A DNA stretch of 64,000 nucleotides from Candidatus Zhuqueibacterota bacterium (GTDB lineage: Bacteria > Zhuqueibacterota > Zhuqueibacteria > Residuimicrobiales > Residuimicrobiaceae). Shown in pieces: positions 1 to 9,864 of this stretch; the stretch's first letter is position 1; each line of letters begins with the position of its first letter. Made by a program: the position numbers and the translations under genes. Under the pieces are notes generated by a model. It made no database searches and was not told the DNA's origin. It saw only the letters and a program-made list of their open reading frames with translations. The stretch covers positions 25,463 through 89,462 of the forward strand of contig CAUJEL010000046.1 in the NCBI GenBank assembly GCA_963169875.1, given 5' to 3'.

Positions 1-117
1 GTGAAAGGCGGGCATTAAGTTATTTGACTCGTTGATGGTTCGGTGAACATGTGCAAGTTGTGTCTCCAAGAATAAAGCAATATAGCTTTGAATAAGCTTA
101 AAATCAAGGAAAAAGTC

Positions 118-151
118 AAAAAAAACGCCTTCCCCTAAAACTGGAAGGCGT
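118..151 (-). terminator. Rho-independent terminator downstream of the 179..1231 gene
   Basis: On the minus strand ACGCCTTCC-agttttagg-GGAAGGCGT is followed by a T tract; perfect 9-bp stem. Confidence 0.85.
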
Positions 152-178
152 ATAAAAATCATCGTATTTTTCGCTGCT

Positions 179-1231
179 TCACTCCCAATCCCCATCGAAC
201 AGCTTCTCGAGAAACTCCCCGAAGGAGTGGACGCGATCCTGGTTCCTTGCGTATTTCATCCAGGCTGAACGGGTGGTTATGCCGATGGATCCTTCATAGA
301 TGCCGCCATCGCGCCAGACATCTTTCACCCGAACGGCGATGACATTTTCACCGTTCCAGCGCACCAGATCACGAGGAATGGTGTAAAACCGCTCCATCTG
401 GTACCAATTCGAATGAGCTGCATCTCCCTGCTCAAAATTCATATCTCCAGTATAGCCAATACGCTCGCCGTTGAGATAAACCTCATCGACATCGTCAATC
501 CGCCCCAGGGACAGGATGAGACGCTCATCTTCCAGATCGCGCCCAATCACTACTTTTTTCCGGTACCAGGCAAATCCATCATACTCGGCAAAGCCTTGAT
601 AGTCCCAACGCATGGGCACGATCAGCTCCTGCCAGTCGCTGTCATCGGCATCCCGGTCGCGCCAGGCCAGGTCATCTCCGGTGCGGAATTTCCAGGTGCC
701 GCTGAGATTGACGTGCATGGCCAGCGCTTTGCGCTCACTCTGAATACTCACGCCGCTGCCGACAATGCCACCTTCGAGTTCACTGTCATAAACCTGAATG
801 GCGATGACATTTACGCCGCCATAATGCAGCAGCTCGGGAGGAAGATAATACGTACGCTGCGCCGAATAAGCCGTGAAGTATTTCGGTGGCATGCCGCCGG
901 TTCCATTCAGCAGTTTGCCATTAAGATAAACCCGGTCGCAATCATCGATACGGCCGAGATGCAGAAAGAGAGTCTTCTCTTTCAGATCACGGGGCAGATC
1001 AAACTTTTTGCGGTACCAGGCAAATCCATCATAACCCGGAAAACCCTGATCTTCCCAGCGGCCGGGCACGCGAATGCTTTCCCAATGGCTGTCATCATAC
1101 TCCGCTTGACTGTATTGCGGCCTGTCGCCAATTTCAAATTTCCACTTGCCGCGCAGATCGACCTCGTTTATGCCCGCCAGACACAAAGCCGGCAGCAACA
1201 CGATCCATATCCAGATATTTTTTCCATTCAT
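179..1231 (-). CDS. Secreted protein with two tandem GH2-N / galactose-binding-like beta-sandwich domains, no catalytic domain
   Basis: Two homologous ~150-aa halves (GKWKFEIGD..FAWYRKKFDLP..LGRIDDCDRVYLNG / GTWKFRTGDD..FAWYRKKVVIG..LGRIDDVDEVYLNG). Start MNGKNIWIW has a GGAGGA-type RBS and signal peptide; the longer ORF start at 1288 is less likely. Confidence 0.75.
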   Translation of the reverse strand: MNGKNIWIWIVLLPALCLAGINEVDLRGKWKFEIGDRPQYSQAEYDDSHWESIRVPGRWEDQGFPGYDGFAWYRKKFDLPRDLKEKTLFLHLGRIDDCDRVYLNGKLLNGTGGMPPKYFTAYSAQRTYYLPPELLHYGGVNVIAIQVYDSELEGGIVGSGVSIQSERKALAMHVNLSGTWKFRTGDDLAWRDRDADDSDWQELIVPMRWDYQGFAEYDGFAWYRKKVVIGRDLEDERLILSLGRIDDVDEVYLNGERIGYTGDMNFEQGDAAHSNWYQMERFYTIPRDLVRWNGENVIAVRVKDVWRDGGIYEGSIGITTRSAWMKYARNQDRVHSFGEFLEKLFDGDWE

Positions 1232-1513
1232 GATGAGTTCCTCCTCTTGACATCTCAATATACGCCCGGGAAAAATAAAAGGTGTCAAGACGGCGTAAAG
1301 AGATGTAAAAAATTGTCATGCAGCTGAAGAATGTACCGCCAGAAACACAGAGATACACCAGGTCATTAAATCATGACTTGCCCTGGTCTCGAATCGTGCT
1401 CTCGGAAAAAGTCCGAATCAAGCACGCTTCTACAATCTCAGGCAATCCAGATCAGCGATTTTTGCGCACGCGGCGATTTATGAATTGAACAATACAAGCA
1501 AGGGGAGTTTGCT

Positions 1514-4045
1514 TCAACGGCGGGAGAAGAAGGCTTCCAGTTCTGCAAAAACCTGTTCCTTGTTGCCGATGACGACGCGGCAGGGCGGCAGGGAATTCAT
1601 GAAGCGTTTGCCATAATTCTTGCGGACGACGCGGTTGTCGAATATGATGACAGAACCGCGGTCGGTTTTGCGGCGGATGAGTCGTCCGAAGCCCTGTTTG
1701 AACTTGAGCACCGCCAGCGGCACGGCGTATTCCATGAAGGCATTGCCGCCGCCGCGCTCGATAGCCTCGTAGCGCGCCTGGATGATCGGTTCATCCGGGA
1801 CTTTGAATGGCAGCTTGCTGATGATGACATTTTCGAGCGCCTCCCCTTCCACATCCACGCCCTCCCAGAAGGAATCGGTACCGAAAAGCACGGAGGATTT
1901 GTCGTGGCGAAAACGGTTCAGCAGCTGGTCGCGGTTTTCTTCCCCCTGTTTTAGCGGGGTGATGCCGAGCATTTTCAGCGACTCCGCCAGTTGCCGGTAG
2001 ATAATATTAAGCAGCCCATAGGAAGTGAAAAGGATGAAAGCGCGGCCCTGGGAGATGGACACGGCGCGGTAAATCATCTTCGCCAGTTCATCTGCGAAGT
2101 TCCGGGCACCGGGATCGGGAATATCCATGGGCACACAAAGGACGGCCTGTTTTTGATAATCAAAGGGCGCCGGCAGCAGCAGCGCGGTGCGCCTGGTTTC
2201 CTCTTCGCGATTCAGGCCGATGCGCTGACCGAGGAAATCGAAGCTGCCCTCAACGGCCAGTGTGGCGGAGGTCATCACCACGGTGCCGAACATATCGTAC
2301 ACCGCCTGTTTCATCATGGGGCTGATGTCTAGCGGTGAGGACTGAAAGCGTACAATATTGCGGCTGCGGTATCCGGGGCGCACTTCGATCCAGCGGATAT
2401 TTTCTTCATCCTGTTTAAACACGACTTCTTCGATCACCGCGGCGGCTTCATCGAGCCGGTCCGCGGCAGCCTTGATTTCGATAACCACCGAAGCCCAGTC
2501 CTCCCTGGCCTGTTCCTGGGCACGATTGAGCAGCCCGGTCAATTGTCCCAGGTTGCCGGCCAGTTCGTGCAAACTGTCCGTGTACTCTTTGATGAGCCGG
2601 CTCAATCCCGAGTCCACCAGCAGAGCCTGGACCACCTCCGGCAGCAGCCGCAGTTTGATCTCGGTATTCTGGCTCTCCTGAGCAAAAGCCTTGACCGCCT
2701 CGTAGATATGATCCATGAGCACATGGGTTGACTCGTGCAAAGCGATCACTTCGGGCACCAGACGTGTGCTGATGGTGCTATCAATTTTTTGACACATCTC
2801 CGTATCGACGGTGCCGCGCACGCGGTTGAGTTTATTCAGGGCGGTGTGTAAATGGCCCTTGAACACCTGTTTGTGTTCGCGATGCAGGCGGCTTAGCATG
2901 CGCATGATACCGGCGCGGGTGATACGGTCGCCAAAATAGTTGGTCGCCACATCCTCGATATGATGCGCTTCATCGAAAATGATGCGCTCATAGGGTGGCA
3001 GGACCGCCGCTTCGCTCATCGAACCGATCTGGTAGCGAATGGAAAGATCGGCGAAAAGGAGATGATGATTCACCACCAGCAGATGCGCCCGGGCCGCGAA
3101 CCGCCGCGCCCTGTTGACAAAACAGTCCCGGAAATGGGGACAGCGGCTGCGGGTGCAGGTATCACCTTCGGCGGCGATTTTTTCCCAGACGATGTCGCGC
3201 GGCAGCATGCCCAGATCCGACTTGGAGCCATCCTGGGATGTTTCCGCCCAGGCGAGCAGCTGCAGCAGCTCGGCCTTGTCCTCTTCATCGCTGTGGAGAT
3301 CAAGTTCGCCCCTGATCTCATGCACCTTGCGCAGGCAGACATAATTGCTGCGGCCTTTTACCAAAACCGCGGTGAAAGCATCGGGAAGCACTTTTTGCAA
3401 AAAAGGGATGTCTTTTTTGATCAACTGTTCCTGCAGATTGATGGTATTGGTGGAGACCACCACCCGTTCCTTATTCTGCAGCGCCCAGCGGATGGCGGGG
3501 AGCAGATAGGCGAGGGTTTTGCCGGTCCCGGTGCCCGCCTCGATGACCGCGATTTTATCCTCATTGAACGCCCCGGCTACGGAACGGATCATCTCCTCCT
3601 GCTGCGGACGGGATTCATACCCGGAGAGTTTTTTGGAAACCGGTCCGCCGGGATGGATGATTTGCACCAGGTTATCAGCTTCGAGCGGGACCTTTTCATG
3701 CTTGGCAAAAGGCTCGACCACGACATAAATATCATCCACCTCATTGTTGACGATATAAAAACCAACCCGGAAGGGGTCGAGGGCCATGGCGATGGCGAGA
3801 TCGGCTTCGGAGGGGGTGAGATGGCCGGAAGGGTGATTGTGAATGACGACATCGGCCTCGGCCGCCAGATTCATGATGGCGGGCACAGCCGTGCGATGGC
3901 CGCGCGCCGCCACAGAAGCCTGGTGGCAGACGAGATCCTCTTCGGTATATCCGACGAAAAAGACTTCGTTGCCGTGGGCCTCATCAATGGCCTGACGGAT
4001 AACGTCGATGACATCGGTGGAGAGATATTTTTCGATGTGGGACAA
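1514..4045 (-). CDS. dinG: ATP-dependent helicase of the DinG/XPD family with N-terminal RadC-like JAB/JAMM domain
   Basis: Walker A EAGTGTGKT, DEAHH box, XPD-like Cys pattern (NYVC..TCTRSRCPHFRDC), C-terminal helicase motifs; N-terminal HNHPSGHLTPSEAD JAMM motif. A TTG start at 4045 with upstream AGGA is preferred over the ATG at 4291, whose extension reads through an intergenic palindrome. Confidence 0.85.
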   Translation of the reverse strand: MSHIEKYLSTDVIDVIRQAIDEAHGNEVFFVGYTEEDLVCHQASVAARGHRTAVPAIMNLAAEADVVIHNHPSGHLTPSEADLAIAMALDPFRVGFYIVNNEVDDIYVVVEPFAKHEKVPLEADNLVQIIHPGGPVSKKLSGYESRPQQEEMIRSVAGAFNEDKIAVIEAGTGTGKTLAYLLPAIRWALQNKERVVVSTNTINLQEQLIKKDIPFLQKVLPDAFTAVLVKGRSNYVCLRKVHEIRGELDLHSDEEDKAELLQLLAWAETSQDGSKSDLGMLPRDIVWEKIAAEGDTCTRSRCPHFRDCFVNRARRFAARAHLLVVNHHLLFADLSIRYQIGSMSEAAVLPPYERIIFDEAHHIEDVATNYFGDRITRAGIMRMLSRLHREHKQVFKGHLHTALNKLNRVRGTVDTEMCQKIDSTISTRLVPEVIALHESTHVLMDHIYEAVKAFAQESQNTEIKLRLLPEVVQALLVDSGLSRLIKEYTDSLHELAGNLGQLTGLLNRAQEQAREDWASVVIEIKAAADRLDEAAAVIEEVVFKQDEENIRWIEVRPGYRSRNIVRFQSSPLDISPMMKQAVYDMFGTVVMTSATLAVEGSFDFLGQRIGLNREEETRRTALLLPAPFDYQKQAVLCVPMDIPDPGARNFADELAKMIYRAVSISQGRAFILFTSYGLLNIIYRQLAESLKMLGITPLKQGEENRDQLLNRFRHDKSSVLFGTDSFWEGVDVEGEALENVIISKLPFKVPDEPIIQARYEAIERGGGNAFMEYAVPLAVLKFKQGFGRLIRRKTDRGSVIIFDNRVVRKNYGKRFMNSLPPCRVVIGNKEQVFAELEAFFSRR

Positions 4046-4184
4046 TATTTTTCCTAATCCGACAAATCTTTTTGCATGGCCTACGGCTGTTCCACACCTG
4101 CTTTGGGATGTTCGATCGCGCTCTGGAGAGCGCCCCTGTAAATGCGTTTCCAATGCTCCTGCAGGAGGCCTCTCCTGAGGCCGA

Positions 4185-4250
4185 CCTCTGTGTCTCCGTG
4201 CCTCGTGGTGAAAAAGATTAACCACAGGGACACAGAGGCACAGAGAAAAA
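4185..4250. repeat. Dispersed palindromic repeat family 1 (CTCTGTG-type), copy 1
   Basis: CCTCTGTGTCTCCGTGCCTCGTGGT-gaaaaagatta-ACCACAGGGACACAGAGGCACAGAG imperfect inverted repeat; matches copies near 41.7 and 56.4 kb. Confidence 0.85.
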
Positions 4251-4261
4251 AGATGTTCCAA

Positions 4262-4292
4262 GTTGGGGCCCATCTGCGAGATAGAGCCCAAC
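4262..4292. repeat. GTTGGGC hairpin family, copy 1
   Basis: GTTGGGGCCCATCT-gcg-AGATAGAGCCCAAC inverted repeat, recurring at 41798, 47992 and 56281. Confidence 0.75.
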
Positions 4293-4300
4293 GGCGTTGT

Positions 4301-5146
4301 CTAGAGTCCCATCTCCGAAAACGTATCGCCCTGTTTCAGGTCGCCGGTTTGGAATCCCTTTTTAAACCAATACTGCCGCTGCTTCGAAGAACCATGGGTG
4401 AAGGCATCCGGGACGACATAACCTTGCGTGCGTTTCTGGATGCGATCATCACCGACAGCGCTGGCTGCATTCAAGGCCTCTTCCAGATCTCCGGACTCTA
4501 AAATATTGTGCATCCTCTCTGCATAGTGGGCCCATACACCCGCGAGAAAATCCGCCTGCAACTCCAGCGCCACGCTGTACTGATTATACTCCGCTTCGCT
4601 GATGCGTCCGCGCATGGCATCGATCTGATCGGTGATGCCCATCAAATTCTGGACATGGTGCCCGATCTCGTGCGAAATGACATAGGCAATGGCAAAATCA
4701 CCCGGCGCTTGAAAATCGTGTTTCAGTTCCTCAAAGAAAGACAGGTCAATGTAAACTTTTTGATCCGGCGGACAATAAAAAGGTCCCGTGGCGGCGCTGC
4801 CGTAGCCGCACGCGGATTGGATGGCATCGGTGTAGAGCACCAGCTTGGGTTCCTGATAGGTCTGGCCGCTCTGTTGAAAAATCGTATTCCAGACATCTTC
4901 GGTTTCGGCCAGAACAACGCCGACGAACTGCGCCATCTGGTTTTCTTCGGTGCTTCGCGGCTGCGTCTGTACCGTCGCGGTATTGGATTCGGGCATATTC
5001 TGCAGCAGCTGTTGGGGATCCCCACCGAGAAGCCAGACCAGCAAAACAATGATCAGCGTGCCGATGCCGCCACCGACCATTCGGCGCGACGTGGTGCCGC
5101 GCACATCTTCAACATTATCGCTTTGACGCCGTCCCATCCAACGCAT
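4301..5146 (-). CDS. ypfJ: YpfJ/KPN_02809-family neutral zinc metallopeptidase
   Basis: MRWMGRRQSDNVEDVRG start, single TM, VISHEIGHHVQNLMG zinc-binding motif, typical family ending. Confidence 0.9.
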   Translation of the reverse strand: MRWMGRRQSDNVEDVRGTTSRRMVGGGIGTLIIVLLVWLLGGDPQQLLQNMPESNTATVQTQPRSTEENQMAQFVGVVLAETEDVWNTIFQQSGQTYQEPKLVLYTDAIQSACGYGSAATGPFYCPPDQKVYIDLSFFEELKHDFQAPGDFAIAYVISHEIGHHVQNLMGITDQIDAMRGRISEAEYNQYSVALELQADFLAGVWAHYAERMHNILESGDLEEALNAASAVGDDRIQKRTQGYVVPDAFTHGSSKQRQYWFKKGFQTGDLKQGDTFSEMGL

Positions 5147-5431
5147 GATAAATCCTCCTCGAAAGAGAAATTCCGCCGGCATTATTCCAGACAGAAAAGT
5201 GCATTCACATTGGAAATAAAACCGGTTGTTCGACCATCAAAGACTCCCCCTGGAAAATCTGATAATGGATTTGCATCCATGGCAAGCGCATATCCCGGGT
5301 GAGCTTGAAATATTGACCACGCAGAAATATAGCCTTTTGAAATTCATGATTCAAGAAAAAAATCATAGGGTTTTTTCACGATTATCCGTAATAGTATATG
5401 AGCATGAATTCTACAAAAAAGTGGTGTGCCT

Positions 5432-6400
5432 ATGCATAAAAGCTACAAAATAATCGCCAAAAGACTTGCAGGCGAAATCAGCGAAGATGATCCCGAATTT
5501 TTGCAGTGGCGGCAGCGTGCTGATGAAAATGGAAACTGGTATCAATCCATCGAAAAAAGATGGGATGAATTCGCGGCTGTCACTTCCACAGATCAACCGG
5601 ATTTAGCCAGGGGTTGGCAAAAACTAACACAGGAATTAAAGCCGCTGGCCCAGAACCGGACAAAACCCGTGCGGCGTTTTCAACTCGCACCCGCTTTCTC
5701 CGTGGCGTTCGCTCTGACCGCTCTGGTACTCTTTTTCTTGGTCTGGCATTCCACGCAACCCGAGATGCAATGGCTTGAAATGACCACAGCCAATGCGGAA
5801 AAGCGGATCGTTGTTCTGGCAGATGGATCCAAAGTTACGCTGAACAGCGCATCGCGCTTGCACTATCCCAGCACATTCAAATCCGGAGAGCGCGCCTGCC
5901 GCCTCGAGGGTGAAGCTTTTTTTGAAATTATACAAAATGCGCACCACCCCTTTGTGGTGCAGACAGATAATTCTCGCATCACCGTACTCGGCACGAGCTA
6001 CAACGTCTGCAACAGGGATGGCAAGACGCGCGTGATCGTGCTTGATGGACGCGTAAGATTACAGATGCTTGTTTCCGACAAAGCAGTAATACTGAATGCT
6101 GGACAAACCTCTACGGTGGTCGGCCAGAACCCGCCGACACCCGTTCAAACGAGTACTTCCCTTGCAGAATTGGCCTGGCTGCAGAATCGGCTTTATTTTG
6201 AAAAGACCTCCCTCAATGAGGTGGTCGCGGAACTGGAACGCTTTTATGACATTTCAATACATATAGAAAATCAGCGTTTTGCATCCATGACCTTGACGGG
6301 TGAATTTACCGACCTGTCTGCTGATTCCGCCATTGCATCCATTTGCCTGACCCTGGAAATTCATTATCGCAAAGAACTGGACATCTATTATCTATTTTAG
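5432..6400 (+). CDS. FecR-family anti-sigma factor (FecR domain plus DUF4974-like C-terminus)
   Basis: TM segment followed by RIVVLADGSKVTLNSASRLHYPSTF..REVRLEGEAFFEI-like FecR motif; C-terminal LNEVVAELERFYDISIHIEN. Confidence 0.9.
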   Translation: MHKSYKIIAKRLAGEISEDDPEFLQWRQRADENGNWYQSIEKRWDEFAAVTSTDQPDLARGWQKLTQELKPLAQNRTKPVRRFQLAPAFSVAFALTALVLFFLVWHSTQPEMQWLEMTTANAEKRIVVLADGSKVTLNSASRLHYPSTFKSGERACRLEGEAFFEIIQNAHHPFVVQTDNSRITVLGTSYNVCNRDGKTRVIVLDGRVRLQMLVSDKAVILNAGQTSTVVGQNPPTPVQTSTSLAELAWLQNRLYFEKTSLNEVVAELERFYDISIHIENQRFASMTLTGEFTDLSADSAIASICLTLEIHYRKELDIYYLF

Positions 6401-6403
6401 AAA

Positions 6404-9055
6404 ATGCCCATGAACCGACTCCTCTCATACTATTTCCTGGTGGTTCTCGTACTGGCCGCGTGCATCGGGATCAGTCCCGGCCAGGGGAAAAATTCCCAGA
6501 TGGCATTGCGGGAACTATTGCGCCAATTCAGCAAGAAAACCGGCACGCGGCTGATCTACAACGATGCCCTGGTCGAAGGTAAGATGGCTGACGCCGCCCT
6601 TGCCGAGATCGGAAACGACAGCTCGATCGCCGCCATCCTGGAACAGAATGGCGTTCGCTGGAAAAAACTGCCGAACGGCCCGATGATCCTTTACAGCCAA
6701 CAGGAGCGCAATATCACCGGAATGATCATCGACAAAGAGCAAAACGCCGGCGTGCCCTATGCGAATATCCGTCTGAAAGGAACTCACGCCGGCACCACTT
6801 CAGACGAAAATGGCTTCTTTCATATCATGGTGCAGCCGGTTCACCTGTGCACACTGCTGGTGGCCCATATCGGCTATCAAAGCTATGAAATGCCGTTGCT
6901 CCTGTCCAGCAAACAGGAAAAAGTGCTGGTTCCCCTGCAGCAACGGCAGCTGCCCGTACCGGGTATGACCATTACAGCGAATTCAGAGCCGGATGGGATA
7001 TTTTCACGTGATGGCAACTATGTTCTCAGCCCTGCAAAAATCGCAGCAATACCCGGCGAATCGCCCAAAGATATCCTGCAGGCCGTCCAATCGCTGCCCG
7101 GCATGACCTCCTTCGACACCGGCTTGTCGGTTCATGGCAACTGGCCGGGCCAGAACAGAATCCTGTTCAATGGCATTCCGATCCTGGCCCCCTATCATCT
7201 CTTTGGATTTATATCCGCCGTGGATCCGCAGACCATCGATGAAGTGACCGTCTACCGCGGCCGTGGTCCTTTTGAACTGGGAGATTTCTCCGGGGGCATT
7301 ATTTTATTAAAAAGCTTGACCCATCATCCGAAGCGACCACAAATGACGGTTGGCATCAACTCTTTGTACAGCCATGCAATGTGCAAAATTCCAGTCGCGA
7401 AAACCAGCGCCTTGCTGCTTTCCTTTCGCGATAGCCATCTGCAAAAAAATTTACCACTCTACCGACAAATCTTTAGATATCAAACCGGGTATGACCTTTC
7501 CGTACCTGTCGAGCAATATGGCCGAACCACCCAACCTCATTCAATTATGATGGATGGCAGCATGGTTCTGAAGTGGAATGCCACAAAAAAACATGCCTTT
7601 GAGGGCAGCGTTCTGTGGCATCAGAATCGTTATTGGCAGGCTGATATTTCAGGAGAACCCCTGACCGATGATTACCAGGGCGAGAATAATTCAGTTTGGA
7701 CGGGTTTAACGTGGGGTTTCAAGTACCGGCAGATCTGGAACGCCAAATGGCTATCCACGCTCACCGTGTATCAAGCCGGCAACCGCTCTGATTTTGCCGA
7801 TTATGCGACTGCTTATCGTATGACGTTCATCGACCGGAATGTTAAATGGGATCACACCTATCAATATTCAGAAAGACAAACCTTCCTGCTTGGTCTCGGA
7901 TTTGCGCAAAAAAATCTCAGCAAACAATACGCCTGGTGGCAAGAGCCCTATGTAATTTATCCACCCGAACGAGGCCGGCAGTGGTACCTGAGCGCACAAC
8001 ACCAGTTGCAGGTTGCATCACATTTCCACATCGAATCCGGGCTTCATGCCACACAATATGTCTTTAAAACCGAAGAACCTGTGCTTCTTATGAAACCGCC
8101 CTATCAGAAAACCTGTTATGAACCGTCTTTACGACTCATTTATAAAATAAATGAATCCTGGAGTACGGACCTGGATTTATATCAATCTTATCAATTTGCC
8201 TATAGCATCGATTATCCGCCGTCGCAGCGGGAAGTCCGTTTCGAATACCGTGTCGGGAAGGCGCTGCCGGACTGGCAATTGGCTGAGAAACTGCATCAAC
8301 CTGTTCGCACCCGACATGCCCAGGTAAGTGCGTATTTTTCCAATAACGTTTTTGACTGCAGTGTTGCAGCATATGCACAGCATACCTTAAATTATGATAT
8401 GGGAACCATGGTCGGGCTGCAAAATCTTGATATCTCTTCACCCTACCAGGTGGTCAATTCACATCAATCCAGCATGGGCGTTGATTGTTTCCTTGAAAAA
8501 AGATCAGAAACAGTGACAGGCTGGTTGTCATACACGTTGGGACGTGTGCGTGAACACGGAAATCTGCTGCCAAATGAAAACTATGCCGAACTCGGCTCCA
8601 CCTCTATCAGTTCACTTTTCACAGAGGATCACGCATCCCCGCTGGATATACGCCATGCTGTAAACCTTGGCCTTCAGGCAAGCATCAAGAACTGGAACCT
8701 GTCAGCCGTGTGGAAATACCATAGTGGACAACCCTATAACAAACCCGTTGGTTTTTTTCAATTGAAGGACTTGGAGAATAATATAGGATACTATTTTGAT
8801 TTTTATGGGATCAACAGGTTCCGGCTGCCGCACTATCAAGCCATAAATATCTCGCTGACCAAGTCTTACTTTTCAGCATCCCGAAACAGATCCCTTGAAT
8901 TGGGAATCACCGTGACCAATCTGCTGGGCCATAAAAATGTCCTGTATCGAACCTATCATCTGGAAAAGAACAGCCAGGATCAACCGTTTATCCGTACCAG
9001 TGAAGTCCTGACGCCGCGCTTCCAACCCAATCTCTTTCTGGCACTGACTTTATAA
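6404..9055 (+). CDS. TonB-dependent receptor with N-terminal secretin/TonB (STN) and carboxypeptidase-regulatory-like domains
   Basis: STN-like ALRELLRQFSKKTGTRLIYN..; ITGMIIDKEQNAGVPYANIRLKGT; plug domain SVHGNWPGQNRILFNGIPILAPYHLFGF; beta-barrel C-terminus. Confidence 0.88.
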   Translation: MPMNRLLSYYFLVVLVLAACIGISPGQGKNSQMALRELLRQFSKKTGTRLIYNDALVEGKMADAALAEIGNDSSIAAILEQNGVRWKKLPNGPMILYSQQERNITGMIIDKEQNAGVPYANIRLKGTHAGTTSDENGFFHIMVQPVHLCTLLVAHIGYQSYEMPLLLSSKQEKVLVPLQQRQLPVPGMTITANSEPDGIFSRDGNYVLSPAKIAAIPGESPKDILQAVQSLPGMTSFDTGLSVHGNWPGQNRILFNGIPILAPYHLFGFISAVDPQTIDEVTVYRGRGPFELGDFSGGIILLKSLTHHPKRPQMTVGINSLYSHAMCKIPVAKTSALLLSFRDSHLQKNLPLYRQIFRYQTGYDLSVPVEQYGRTTQPHSIMMDGSMVLKWNATKKHAFEGSVLWHQNRYWQADISGEPLTDDYQGENNSVWTGLTWGFKYRQIWNAKWLSTLTVYQAGNRSDFADYATAYRMTFIDRNVKWDHTYQYSERQTFLLGLGFAQKNLSKQYAWWQEPYVIYPPERGRQWYLSAQHQLQVASHFHIESGLHATQYVFKTEEPVLLMKPPYQKTCYEPSLRLIYKINESWSTDLDLYQSYQFAYSIDYPPSQREVRFEYRVGKALPDWQLAEKLHQPVRTRHAQVSAYFSNNVFDCSVAAYAQHTLNYDMGTMVGLQNLDISSPYQVVNSHQSSMGVDCFLEKRSETVTGWLSYTLGRVREHGNLLPNENYAELGSTSISSLFTEDHASPLDIRHAVNLGLQASIKNWNLSAVWKYHSGQPYNKPVGFFQLKDLENNIGYYFDFYGINRFRLPHYQAINISLTKSYFSASRNRSLELGITVTNLLGHKNVLYRTYHLEKNSQDQPFIRTSEVLTPRFQPNLFLALTL

Positions 9056-9063
9056 GGGCAACC

Positions 9064-9855
9064 ATGAGAACACTTCTTCTATTGACCATAACAATTATGG
9101 TGGCCGGGTTCGGATGCGACGAGCAACCGATGGCGCCTAAACCGGAAGACAGAATTATAGTCCGGGCTTATCTGCTGGAAGGGCAGCCCGTTGAAAATAT
9201 TCAACTGATGCACTGCTATCCCATCGATGAACCTCCTTTGGCAAAATTTCCGGCTGTTTCGGACGCCCAGATCACGCTGTCCATAAACAATCAAAAACAC
9301 CGCCTGGAATTGGTGAATGCAGACAGTGGTTATTACGCGATTGGTGACAACCAGATCCGCATCCGTGGCGGCGATTCTCTCTTTTTACACATTCACTGGA
9401 ATAGCATAGAAATCACTGCTGCGACCAAGGTTCCGGAACATGTGCAACAAAACGCTGCGTTTCCAGATACGGTCTACATAGACACTCAAAATCCGGACCA
9501 GCCAGCCGTAACTTTATATTTTCAGGCTGAAGCAGCAACAGCTGAACTTGCAGTTCTGGATAAAAATCCGCAATGGCTCTGGTATGGCCATGAATATCAA
9601 TTTCTTCCAGCAACAAGTGATCCACAAGGTCAGACTCAGATCATTTACAATGCCTGGTTCGAATATGCGGGACAGCATCAGATGATACTGATGCAATTCA
9701 GCAACCACCAGTTCTTGAGATACAATCAAAATTCATTTGGTTATACCAGGGATTTTTTGTTTACTGCACTTGAGACCAATATTCAGGGAGGATTGGGTTA
9801 TCTGACTGCCGCGGTTGTGGATACATTTACCTTTTATGTTGCGAAACTTCAATAG
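9064..9855 (+). CDS. DUF4249-like lipoprotein
   Basis: Lipobox VAGFGCDE; position directly after the TonB receptor as in known receptor-DUF4249 pairs; sequence resemblance moderate. Confidence 0.6.
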   Translation: MRTLLLLTITIMVAGFGCDEQPMAPKPEDRIIVRAYLLEGQPVENIQLMHCYPIDEPPLAKFPAVSDAQITLSINNQKHRLELVNADSGYYAIGDNQIRIRGGDSLFLHIHWNSIEITAATKVPEHVQQNAAFPDTVYIDTQNPDQPAVTLYFQAEAATAELAVLDKNPQWLWYGHEYQFLPATSDPQGQTQIIYNAWFEYAGQHQMILMQFSNHQFLRYNQNSFGYTRDFLFTALETNIQGGLGYLTAAVVDTFTFYVAKLQ

Positions 9856-9864
9856 GCTTCCGGA

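Noticed and set aside
413-1327. 304-aa plus-strand ORF
   Set aside because: Antisense to the tandem jelly-roll protein; its internal repetition merely mirrors the real repeat.
2960-4057. 365-aa plus-strand ORF
   Set aside because: Antisense shadow of the helicase gene with no family motifs.
4046-4291. N-terminal extension of the 925-aa helicase ORF
   Set aside because: The peptide (LEHLFSLCLCVPVVNLFHHEARRHRGR) is a read-through of an intergenic palindrome; a TTG with RBS at 4045 starts just before the conserved JAB domain.
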